A stretch of DNA of 64,000 nt from Mariniflexile fucanivorans (lineage in GTDB: Bacteria; Bacteroidota; Bacteroidia; Flavobacteriales; Flavobacteriaceae): assembly GCF_004341235.1 (NCBI RefSeq), contig NZ_SLUP01000007.1:186001-250000 (forward strand), in the 5' to 3' direction. Below are positions 34,503 through 43,700 of the stretch, piece after piece. The number at the start of each line of letters is the position of its first letter. The first letter of the stretch is position 1. The notes under the pieces were generated by a model. The model had not been told where the DNA came from, did not search any database, and saw only the letters and a list, made by a program, of their open reading frames with translations. A program made the position numbers and the translations under genes.

Positions 34503-35966
34503 ATGAATTCAGAAATAAGACAACTTCAACCTACCCAACTTTGGAATAAATTCGCCGATTTAAACGCCGTTCCACGACCTTCAAAAAAAGAAGAACGCGT
34601 TATCGCTTTCATAAAAAACTTTGGTGAAAATTTGGGTTTGGAAACTCTTGTAGATGAAGTTGGGAATGTCATCATCAAAAAACCAGCCACAAAAGGCATG
34701 GAAAACAGAACCACAGTGGTGATGCAGTCGCATTTAGATATGGTGCATCAAAAAAACAGCGATACCGATTTTGATTTCGATACACAAGGTGTTAACATGT
34801 ATGTGGATGGCGATTGGGTGCGTGCCAAAGGAACCACGTTGGGCGCCGATAACGGTTTGGGAGTTGCCACTATTATGGCTATTTTAGAAAGTACAGATAT
34901 TCCACACCCAGCTATTGAAGCTTTGTTTACCATTGATGAAGAAACCGGCATGACGGGTGCCATGGGTTTAAAAGCAGGTTTGCTAACAGGTGGTATTTTG
35001 TTAAATTTAGATACCGAAGAAGATGATGAAATTGGTGTAGGTTGCGCCGGTGGTATCGATGTAACCGCCACTAGAACTTACCAAGAAGAAGAAACACCTG
35101 AGTTTAAAATGGGCTTTAGCATCGTGGTTAAAGGTTTGCAAGGTGGCCATTCTGGAATGCAAATTCATGAAGGTTTGGGCAATGCCAATAAAATTATGAA
35201 CCGTTTGTTGTTTGATGGTTTTGAAAATTTCGGACTTCGCATTTCAGAAATTGATGGTGGTAGTTTGCGTAATGCCATTCCCAGAGAAAGTCATGCCATT
35301 GTAGCTATTGATGCCATTCAAGAAGAAACGTTTGTTACTGAAATTAACGAATTGGCTGAAAGTATTAAAACAGAGCTAAAAACCATGGAACCCGATTTAA
35401 AAATTGTGGTTTCTAAAGTTGAAGCGCCAAAAAACATTATGGATTTGGGTGTGCAAGAAGGGTTTACAAGAGCTTTGTATGCAGCACAAAATGGCGTGTA
35501 CAGAATGAGTGCCGATATCCCCAATTTGGTAGAAACCTCCAATAACATTGCAAAAGTAGTGGTGAAAGAAGGAAACATACATGTGGGTTGTTTAACACGT
35601 TCCTCAGTTGAAAGTTCTAAAATCGATTTGGCAAATACATTACGTGCTACGTTCGAGTTAACAGGTTGCGAAGTAGAATTTTCGGGTGATTATCCTGGTT
35701 GGACACCCAATATGCAATCACCCATTTTAAAAGTGCTTTCAAAAATTTATAAAGATATGAATGGGGAAGAAGCCCACGTTGCCGCATGTCATGCCGGATT
35801 GGAATGTGGTATTCTTGGTCAGAATTACCCAGATATGGATATGATAAGTTTTGGTCCTAATATCAAAGGCGCACATTCACCTGATGAACGTGCTCAAATT
35901 TCATCAGCTCAAAAATATTGGAAATTTGTTTTGGAGATTTTGAAGCAGATTCCTGCTAGTATTTGA
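34503..35966 (+). CDS. pepD: Aminoacyl-histidine dipeptidase (M20)
   Basis: The 487-residue zinc peptidase cleaves Xaa-His dipeptides such as carnosine. Metal-ligand segments are MQSHLDMVHQKN, GADNGLGVA, IDEETGMTGAMGL and LDTEEDDEI; the late GPNIKGAHSPDERA is also conserved. ATG at 34503 was chosen; an upstream in-frame extension to 34416 encodes repeat DNA and is not family-like. The last 48 nt are duplicated downstream at 36069-36116. Confidence 0.92.
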   Translation: MNSEIRQLQPTQLWNKFADLNAVPRPSKKEERVIAFIKNFGENLGLETLVDEVGNVIIKKPATKGMENRTTVVMQSHLDMVHQKNSDTDFDFDTQGVNMYVDGDWVRAKGTTLGADNGLGVATIMAILESTDIPHPAIEALFTIDEETGMTGAMGLKAGLLTGGILLNLDTEEDDEIGVGCAGGIDVTATRTYQEEETPEFKMGFSIVVKGLQGGHSGMQIHEGLGNANKIMNRLLFDGFENFGLRISEIDGGSLRNAIPRESHAIVAIDAIQEETFVTEINELAESIKTELKTMEPDLKIVVSKVEAPKNIMDLGVQEGFTRALYAAQNGVYRMSADIPNLVETSNNIAKVVVKEGNIHVGCLTRSSVESSKIDLANTLRATFELTGCEVEFSGDYPGWTPNMQSPILKVLSKIYKDMNGEEAHVAACHAGLECGILGQNYPDMDMISFGPNIKGAHSPDERAQISSAQKYWKFVLEILKQIPASI

Positions 35967-36116
35967 TTTTTTTGTCATGTCGACATGAGGAGACATCACA
36001 TTATTATTTAAGTTAAGAATGCTCTTTATGCGATTTCTCAATCGTTCCTCATTTCGAAATGACATTTTAGTTCAAAAATATTGGAAATTTGTTTTGGAGA
36101 TTTTGAAGTATATTCC
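35906..36116 (+). repeat. Duplicated 3' end of pepD flanking an R2 element
   Basis: A 37-bp segment (35909-35945, beginning TCAAAAATATTGG) recurs exactly at 36072-36108. Allowing three mismatches the match is 48 bp (35906-35953 and 36069-36116). Between them at 35974-36064 lies an R2-type hairpin (GTCATG left, CATTTCGAAATGAC right). Confidence 0.85.
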
Positions 36117-36130
36117 ATTAAAATAATCAA

Positions 36131-36802
36131 ATGAAAAAAAGAAATTTTATTACAGCTTTCATATTTCTACTTATTTATCAATTTTCTCAAAGTCAAAACA
36201 ACGATAATTTTAAAGTAGGGTTAAATTTAGGTTCTAATTTGTTCGACTTGACCCATGATGAGTCATTCAATAGGTACAAAGGAGCGTTGAGTTATTCATT
36301 TGGGATGTCTTTTGAGTATATCATTAATTCTAAATTTTCAATAGTATCTAATATAAATTATGATAATAAGATTATGAAAACAGATTACTATAGTTTTTAT
36401 GATCTTGAAAATATGCAGGAGCTGCCAGCTGAGGATAAAACAAAATTCAATTATATAAATGTGCCTCTTTTAATTAGGTTTTATTTTGGAAATAATAACA
36501 CTTTTTATTCAAATGCTGGACTGTTTTATAATTATGCCATTAATATCCAAAATGTAGGCAAACTAAAAGAGACTGGGGAAACAGTAACTTTTTTTGAGCA
36601 TGAAAAAATCATTAAAAAATATGATTATGGCGTTTCATTAGGGATTGGAACTAATTTTAATTTAGGTGACAAGAATGTGTTTTCAATAGAACTTAAAGAT
36701 GAACTAGGTATTGCAAATATCGCAGATTACCATCATACGAATTTAGCAACCTTAAAAACCAATACAATTAAATTGATATTGAATTGGGAATTGCCTATTT
36801 AA
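36131..36802 (+). CDS. Outer-membrane beta-barrel protein (PorT-like)
   Basis: The 223-residue product has a signal peptide (cleaved near SQSQ) and a run of alternating aromatic-rich strands (FKVGLNLGSNLFDL, YSFGMSFEYIIN, YNYAINIQN) ending in an aromatic-poor final strand LILNWELPI. This is the small-barrel fold of flavobacterial outer-membrane proteins. Its function is unknown. Confidence 0.75.
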   Translation: MKKRNFITAFIFLLIYQFSQSQNNDNFKVGLNLGSNLFDLTHDESFNRYKGALSYSFGMSFEYIINSKFSIVSNINYDNKIMKTDYYSFYDLENMQELPAEDKTKFNYINVPLLIRFYFGNNNTFYSNAGLFYNYAINIQNVGKLKETGETVTFFEHEKIIKKYDYGVSLGIGTNFNLGDKNVFSIELKDELGIANIADYHHTNLATLKTNTIKLILNWELPI

Positions 36803-36856
36803 GTACGATTTGCTTTTTCTTTCAAAATAAGAATAGAACAGGTGAAAATTTACCTA

Positions 36857-37288
36857 TTATTGAACATTTAAATTAGACCGTTTTAGTATTTCAACTTTTT
36901 TCAATTGGTCTGATTGTGTTTTTATTTCATCATTGCTCTTAAATATCTTGTTTAATTGGGCATTGAAAATAACCGCATTTTTTTCCAAAGCAGGGCATTT
37001 GGCTAAATCTTTTTCCAATTGCGTTTTAACCTCGTGTAACGATTGTATTTGGTTTTCTTGGGTGGTGATTTGAGATGTTAAATCTGTTATTTTGGTTTCA
37101 TAGCTCGTTATCGCAGTTTGTAGTTTGTTAACTTGCTCTTTGCTGGCTTTAATTTCAATGCCAAAAACTTTAAATTCTTCAGCATTTGTAATGAGTCCTT
37201 TGAGTTCACCTTTAAAAACAAATAATACTATAACAGCAACTAATGCCCAAATCAATGTCTTAAACGGAAAGCTTGTTTTTTCTTCCAT
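36857..37288 (-). CDS. Membrane-anchored coiled-coil protein
   Basis: The 143-residue protein has a membrane span at residues 8-25 (LIWALVAVIVLFVFKG) and a coiled coil over about 47-100 (KEQVNKLQTAITSYETKITDLTSQ, then ENQIQSLHEVKTQLEKDL). It is the last gene of the minus-strand CHAT operon or a separate unit; 149 nt separate it from the gene before. It is not a recognised family. Confidence 0.55.
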   Translation of the reverse strand: MEEKTSFPFKTLIWALVAVIVLFVFKGELKGLITNAEEFKVFGIEIKASKEQVNKLQTAITSYETKITDLTSQITTQENQIQSLHEVKTQLEKDLAKCPALEKNAVIFNAQLNKIFKSNDEIKTQSDQLKKVEILKRSNLNVQ

Positions 37289-37437
37289 AATCCTAATTTT
37301 TAAATACTTTTTTCTGCGGAAATCCGCGAAATCAGTGGGGTAATTTTACAATTGCAATTGTTTGTTATCCCAGTAATTTCGAAGATAATCGCTGATTTTT
37401 TTTTACCATTATGGCAATAAATGGATATACTGTTTTT

Positions 37438-39051
37438 TTATAATGATGCTATTAAATTTTCATCTGTATCATCCATAGTCATATCTTTTTTTGCTAAGCC
37501 CGTGTCGTGTAAAAAATCATTGGAAAACATTTCCATCATCTCATCACCTAATAAGGCTTTTCTATAAGAGTTCCATGTGTTTACAGAATCAGCGCCATAC
37601 ATATGGTTTACCAAACCTGGAAAAGACCAATCGCTGTTTTTTCCCCAATGAATAGTAAACGGGATATTGTTTTGCTTCAACACTTCTATAATCCGTTTTG
37701 AATACTCGGTTAAACTCATTATTTTTCTTGTTTTTTTCCATAAAACCCCATCAATTTCCAACATACAGGTTACGGGGAATTTTGTAAATCCTAAAGTGGC
37801 TTTGGTCTGTTTAACAAAACGCATCGCAAAAATGCCAGGGATGGGGCCTTCGTTGTTTGTTAAATCGGCCAATAATTTTAATGCTTTTGATGAATCTTTA
37901 TGGTCTACACCCACCGAACATGCAAACGCAGGACCTTGGTATGGTGCATCCCAAAAAATTTCTGGTAAAGTGCCAGTTAATTCATCATCAACTGTAGGCA
38001 TGATGGTTTTTCGTAATTGTTTTACCAACCATGGAATACTTTTGGGGAGTTTCTCTGCCAGTTTAGTAAATAGGTGAATTAAATCGCGGTAAAGTGATTG
38101 TTTTATGATGGGAAACGGGTCTTTATAATCTGTTTTAAATGGTTTTTTGTACATTAATTCAATTACATACTCGGGTTCTTTGCTGTATTGATTTATAAAA
38201 ACTTTATAGTGGTATGGAGTTATTCCAAAACCATCTGCAGTAGTTTCTTCTGGAATTTTAAATGTTGAGTTTTTAAAATCGAGGGTATCTGCCAATTTTA
38301 AAACGACGTCTTTATTAATTTTTTTTACATAACGCTTTAATAAAAACCGAGGTTCTGCTTCAATAACGATACCGTGAACAAAACCAAAACCACCTAAACC
38401 AACCAATGCCGCATTAAAAAGATGGTCGTTTCGTATGATTTTTGCACTTATTTTTTTAGCAAATGCATCGTTTAAAGCAGGTTGGGTGTGGCGCTCTAAA
38501 TAAACAACATCATTAGGGTTTGGGCCTATAATTAAATTTAAACCTACAACATAATCTTGAACAGCTCCCACTTGAAATGCAGAACCATGAACCCCCGTTG
38601 AAATGCAACCTGCAATAGTTTGCCCATTACTGGCTCCTGTTGTTTTTAACGATTTTCCGTGGGCAGAAAGCACTTCAGATACACGTTTTATAGTGGTGCC
38701 ACATTCAAATAAAAACAAATTAGACGCATCAAAATTGGAGTTGGTATGGCAATTTTCTGGAATTATGGGAATGTGAATGTTCATAAAGCCATTATAGTGC
38801 ATGCGGTCTTTATGGCTTGCAATATGGTTCATGGACCAAGCGGAACCATAAGCTCTAAAACCCTGATTGGCATCTTTGGTTTCCTTAATAAGCCTGCGTA
38901 TTTCGTTGGCGGCATCATTAAAGCGGTCTATTTTATCGGGCATATTGCCATCGCCTTCTAACTCGGTTATATACAATTTTTTTAATGGGAAAGGGCCATT
39001 GTTATGTAATGTGTCCCATTCTTTTAGGTTATGTGTTTTTGTAGTTGCCAT
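37438..39051 (-). CDS. VAO-type FAD-linked oxidoreductase (sugar-lactone/alditol-oxidase-like)
   Basis: The 537-residue protein has the PCMH-type FAD-binding fold (GASNGQTIAGCISTGVHGSAF, about 139-160, and GFGFVHGIVIEAEPRF). The C-terminal half resembles D-arabinono-lactone oxidases (FTIHWGKNSDW). No signal peptide is seen. It lies 4 nt after a lipoprotein gene and is in the CHAT operon, an unusual place for a flavoenzyme. The substrate is unknown; it could make hydrogen peroxide. Confidence 0.75.
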   Translation of the reverse strand: MATTKTHNLKEWDTLHNNGPFPLKKLYITELEGDGNMPDKIDRFNDAANEIRRLIKETKDANQGFRAYGSAWSMNHIASHKDRMHYNGFMNIHIPIIPENCHTNSNFDASNLFLFECGTTIKRVSEVLSAHGKSLKTTGASNGQTIAGCISTGVHGSAFQVGAVQDYVVGLNLIIGPNPNDVVYLERHTQPALNDAFAKKISAKIIRNDHLFNAALVGLGGFGFVHGIVIEAEPRFLLKRYVKKINKDVVLKLADTLDFKNSTFKIPEETTADGFGITPYHYKVFINQYSKEPEYVIELMYKKPFKTDYKDPFPIIKQSLYRDLIHLFTKLAEKLPKSIPWLVKQLRKTIMPTVDDELTGTLPEIFWDAPYQGPAFACSVGVDHKDSSKALKLLADLTNNEGPIPGIFAMRFVKQTKATLGFTKFPVTCMLEIDGVLWKKTRKIMSLTEYSKRIIEVLKQNNIPFTIHWGKNSDWSFPGLVNHMYGADSVNTWNSYRKALLGDEMMEMFSNDFLHDTGLAKKDMTMDDTDENLIASL

Positions 39052-39055
39052 AATT

Positions 39056-39406
39056 TTAATTTGCTGGTTTCATGCACACGTATTTAATTTTCATTTTACG
39101 TTTTTTTCCAAAGGTTACCATGCTTAATAGCGAACCTCCAAAGGTGTTTTTAAATTCTACAGTATGTAGTTTGCCTGTTTTGCATTTATCGGTTTCTTTA
39201 ATGAGGTAGGTAAAATCTTTGGAAGTCATGTCTATTTTAATAACGGTGTCGACCTCTACAACTTCCATGTTTCTATAATAATCATCGCGATTAGAAAGCG
39301 GATCGGGTTGTGGCGTGCCGTTAATACTTCTTAACCTAATGGAATAACAGGAGGTAAGAAGAAAACATATTACTATTAGAACGATTATTTTACTTGTATT
39401 TTTCAT
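39056..39406 (-). CDS. Small lipoprotein of the CHAT operon
   Basis: The 116-residue product has a lipoprotein signal (LLTSCYS, Cys20) and a short beta-rich body with two Cys (KCKTGK, YVCMKPAN). No family is recognised. It sits 4 nt before the flavoenzyme gene and 102 nt after the peptidoglycan-binding gene. Its position suggests an envelope component of the cluster. Confidence 0.55.
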   Translation of the reverse strand: MKNTSKIIVLIVICFLLTSCYSIRLRSINGTPQPDPLSNRDDYYRNMEVVEVDTVIKIDMTSKDFTYLIKETDKCKTGKLHTVEFKNTFGGSLLSMVTFGKKRKMKIKYVCMKPAN

Positions 39407-39508
39407 GTGATTTATTTATTGTTTATTATTGGACACATGCTGTTCGCTATTAATCATTTTTTTGAGAGATAAAATTTTTAGTATGTTCGTTTCATAATTT
39501 CTAATAAT

Positions 39509-40744
39509 TTAAACAGATTTTAAACGTTTTAAAATATTTGTAGCGAATTGAGTTCCAAAATTGTGTGATAATGCCAACGAATCTTCTCGACCTAACGTGT
39601 AATATAAACTGGTAACATTTTCTGGTGCATAGCATAAAATTAAATCGGTAAGCACATTATAAGCCCCTTTGGTTTGTTTGTTAGAATCTGTAAGTCCGCC
39701 GTAACTTGAAGAAGCAAATTTTGAGCAATCTTGCAATTCGTTTTTATGGTTTATATAACTTTTTCCAGCAATTACTTGACAGCCAGCCGAATAATTTGAA
39801 GTTCCTATACCAGACCAATGAATGTTTATAGAGTTATTCACCTGCATACCTTTTATTTTTCCATGGCTGTCGGTCACCTTCAAATCGGTATCTGTAAGTG
39901 CATTGTCGTTATCCCAATCCCTTAAAATCATTACGCCATTGGGATCTTTTGGTTTTAAGGCTCGGTATATTTTTTTTTCTTCAGAAATTTTATGCCACCC
40001 AAAGCGGTATTCATGTTGGCCTTCAATTAAAAATGCTTCATCTTTTCTTGCAGCCATATTTACACTTGAATCGGTAGAACCCCAGAATGTAAATACCATG
40101 CCGTTTATAAGTAGGAAGAACAAATCGTCATTCTCACGTTGGGTAGTGCTTTGTGTTTGATTTCGTCTGACGCCAACAAGATGAATATCGTTTGTGTTGA
40201 ATGTCCAATCTGAAGGTTTTTTGGTTGAATAGGTTTTCGAAAGGCTATTCAGATGTTTTAAAACGGGTCCAGGATTGGTTTCATAATGACTTTTTGCTTG
40301 GTGCAGTAGGTTCATCCAGTCTGTATATTGCTTTGTTGGATTCGCAGCGGTAATTGTTGCCCATTCAGCTACTTTATTAGCTTGTTGCCAACGTTCTACA
40401 TGTTTCATAGTGCCAGAGCCGACAATGCCGTCGGGAACCATATCGGTAACATGCTCCATGCTACGCACATATTCTTGAAATAATCTAACAGCCGCTTGGG
40501 TTACATAACCAAAAACACCATCAAAAGCACAACGGGGCATAAAACCTGTTTTATGTAAAAATTGTTGTAATTTTAATATGTCATTTCCTGTGCCTTCTCG
40601 AAATGAACGCCATTTGGTTCTGTCGTCATCCCTAAAGGAAACTTTTCCAATTAACAAACCATCTATATGGAAAGGTTTGAGGTATAATTGTCGGTTTTGT
40701 GGTTGTTTTCCTTGGTCACAATCTCCTAGATACATAGTAGCCAT
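39509..40744 (-). CDS. Peptidoglycan-binding domain protein with YkuD-like Cys motif
   Basis: The 411-residue protein has no signal peptide. Residues about 50-118 are a PG_binding_1 domain (ILKLQQFLHKTGFMPRC, then DGVFGYVTQAAVRLFQEY). The C-terminal domain contains NIHWSG, followed 8 residues later by SAGCQVIAG (about residues 313-328). The order His...S-x-G-C resembles the active site of L,D-transpeptidases (YkuD), but the Cys is followed by QV rather than IR. The gene starts 23 nt after the CHAT gene and is likely co-transcribed. Its role could be as a cell-wall-acting toxin or effector. Confidence 0.7.
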   Translation of the reverse strand: MATMYLGDCDQGKQPQNRQLYLKPFHIDGLLIGKVSFRDDDRTKWRSFREGTGNDILKLQQFLHKTGFMPRCAFDGVFGYVTQAAVRLFQEYVRSMEHVTDMVPDGIVGSGTMKHVERWQQANKVAEWATITAANPTKQYTDWMNLLHQAKSHYETNPGPVLKHLNSLSKTYSTKKPSDWTFNTNDIHLVGVRRNQTQSTTQRENDDLFFLLINGMVFTFWGSTDSSVNMAARKDEAFLIEGQHEYRFGWHKISEEKKIYRALKPKDPNGVMILRDWDNDNALTDTDLKVTDSHGKIKGMQVNNSINIHWSGIGTSNYSAGCQVIAGKSYINHKNELQDCSKFASSSYGGLTDSNKQTKGAYNVLTDLILCYAPENVTSLYYTLGREDSLALSHNFGTQFATNILKRLKSV

Positions 40745-40767
40745 AATTTTAGTTTTAAATGGTTTAG

Positions 40768-43700
40768 TTAATAGTTTTTTAATTCTTTTTCAATAAGTGT
40801 TAAACACTTTTTAACCTTTTCGTTTTTTACATAATGTGACAGAAATTCAATTTGGTCAATTTCAATGCTTATATAACGTGGGCTGTATATTTGTTGAAAA
40901 ATCTGTTTGTACCACATTAATATGGTATCCTCTTGATGGTTTTTATTGTTCGGGTTAATCAATAAAATAGCATAACTCACTTCGGTCATTCCAATTAGTA
41001 CTGAAACATCTAAGTCTGCTTTATCAAAGTCATCCAATTCTTTGTAAAAATTTTCTAAAAATTCTTCAAGATTTTTAACTGGTTTGAACGTTTTGTTTTT
41101 TTGTAACTGGGCCAATAGTTTTTGGTTGCCTAAATTTTCAAGTATAAAGGCGATGAATATCATGTTGGAAAGAGCATCTAAATATTGACCACTAAATCGA
41201 TCATCTGTAGCATCCAGAGCTTCACTGTAATATTCAAAAGCGATGTTTAGGAATTCTATTTCTTTTTTAGAATCTAAATATTTTGCGGTATGTTTATAGG
41301 TGTTACCAACAATATTTAAGCGTCTGGCATTTCGTCCTGCTAGAGTTAGAAATTCTACGTTAGAAATGTATTTGGTAATAACATTGTTAACCGCATTTTC
41401 TTTTTTAGTTGCTTTGGCTTCAATAACATCATTTTTTAACCTCGAAGCGAGCACCATACAATATTGTTCTAAGGCTTTAATGGAGTAATTACCATTATCA
41501 AACCTGAATAAACCGGTGTACTTTTCATAGGCCACGTCGCTCATTCCCAATTCATCATAAATCATGGCTTCTTTTTCAAGTACCATGGCGTCTAATAGAT
41601 TGGATTCTTGAGCTAAAGTTATAAACCTATCCAGCCTAATCTGAGCTGAATTTTTATCTTCTTTTTTATCTCTAATGGAAATTAGTAAATTGTCTAAATC
41701 TGTATGTATTTGCGATGCTACTACATATTCCTCGTTATTTTGGCTGGATTTTGTTTTATTCTTGAATTTATAGAATTGGTTTCCATAACATTGATAAGCA
41801 CCCCATGTATTGGAAGTACGGTATTTTTGATAACATTCAAAGCGGGCCATTTGCACGGCATTACCAAAGTTATAGCCTTGGAACATACGTTCGTAAAACG
41901 TTTCAGAAAACACCTTAGCTGCACCATCATTCACGGCCCAACCAGAAATGATGATGGCTTTAACTCCCATTTCAATAAGTTGTGTACCTATATTGGCAGC
42001 TAAACGGTTACGGTTTTTACTGTATACATCATCTTCAGCATCTAAAACCCCGGAATAGCAACAATTTATAAATATAAAATCTGGTACATAACCAATTTGG
42101 TTTATCATAGCAGGGTCTATACAAATACCATTTCCTATGGCGATACCAACATTGCAATGTTCTGGATCGTACACCCCATGGCCTGCAAAATGCATGATTT
42201 TGTATTGCTTGCTAAAAAGCTCCATCATAATGTTTTTGGCACTGGAGTTAATTAAAGCATTCGTGTTGTAACCTGCTTTTTTGAGTTTTACTGCCACCCA
42301 TTCCGCTTCGGCTTTTGCTGCCTGTAATGGTGGTAGCTCTTTTTGATTGTACATGGGGTCTCCAACAATAAAAGCTTCAATATTATTGAGCGATATTTGG
42401 TTGTACCGAATGGAATCTTCAGTTACCAACTGCCTTATAAAACTAGAAGTAACCGATGCGGGTGTTTCCGAAGTATTGTTATCGTGCAGCAGTTCCCAAG
42501 GTATTTGGGCAGCATATTTATCTAGTTTTAATATTAAGTTGGTTTGATCTCTGAATTTACTTTTGAAATCATTGGGGACTAACATTTCAAATAGAGATTT
42601 TGATAACCTCGTATCCCAGTTCGAACTGGTGGACATTTCTTTAAGCAAATGGTTTATTTTATATAATCCGATGCCTACCATTTCTTGTTCCACTCTTGCT
42701 AAACTACTGGAAGAATAATATTTAAAACCAATAATTTCATTTTCAGGTCCACAAGTTTTATCGTCGTTCTTCAAACTATCAATATGAAGGTTGTACCACC
42801 AATCATAATCATTGGTGTGGAACATGCGTCGCTTTTTGGCACCTGCACGTTTTGTAATGCCTTTATTTAAAATGAAAGGAATACGGTCGTCCGTATTTTG
42901 CTGCCTAGTTAAACTGAAATAAGCTTCACTGGCAAAACTTTCATAGTAATTTATGATTTCAATATCTTGTATGGGTTGCAAACCTTCTTTTGTTTCAATA
43001 ATTTGTTTATTGGCTTTTGCAACACCTAGTAAAATCCCTTTTATAGAATCTTCTACTGTTAGTTTGCCATATCCACTGCCTATCAAAACAAACGAGATGC
43101 CTTTAGCATATTTTTTTGCTCTGGACAAAGTATAGTTATCGCGCATAAACATGGCATATTTAAGTGTCGCTTGTTTTACGCCTTTTGAAAGTAGGTAATG
43201 GGTGAGTCCTTCGGTGCTTCCTAACCCGCAAATAATGGCGCCTTTAGGTTGTGTGTTGAGGTTGAAAAATACTTCGCTTTCGCCAACTTGCCCGGGATAA
43301 TAACCAATGCTCATTCTTTGTGACAGACGATTCTCTAAATATTCATCCAATGCTTTTTCTGCACTTAAAATGAGATCCATAAAGAAATGGCCCACCATGA
43401 CAGGGTAGGATGCCACCCTTAAATCGCCATGAATAACCTTAACATTGAAGGAGGAACCTTTAGTTTTTTCTTGTTTTTTTATGTCGAAAATAGCATTAAG
43501 AACAGCATCTGAATTATATGCAGGTTCAGGAGCTTCATAAACTTCAGATATAATTTCTCCACCTCTAGATGTTGGTTTTTGGGTGCTGAGTGCATTGGTG
43601 CTTCCTGTGGATAAAATTTCGGAAATACCTTGGAAAATTTCGGGGTCGTTTGCTAAATCACCGTGCGATATTTGTGAATAATACAAGCGGTTGCTGTTTA

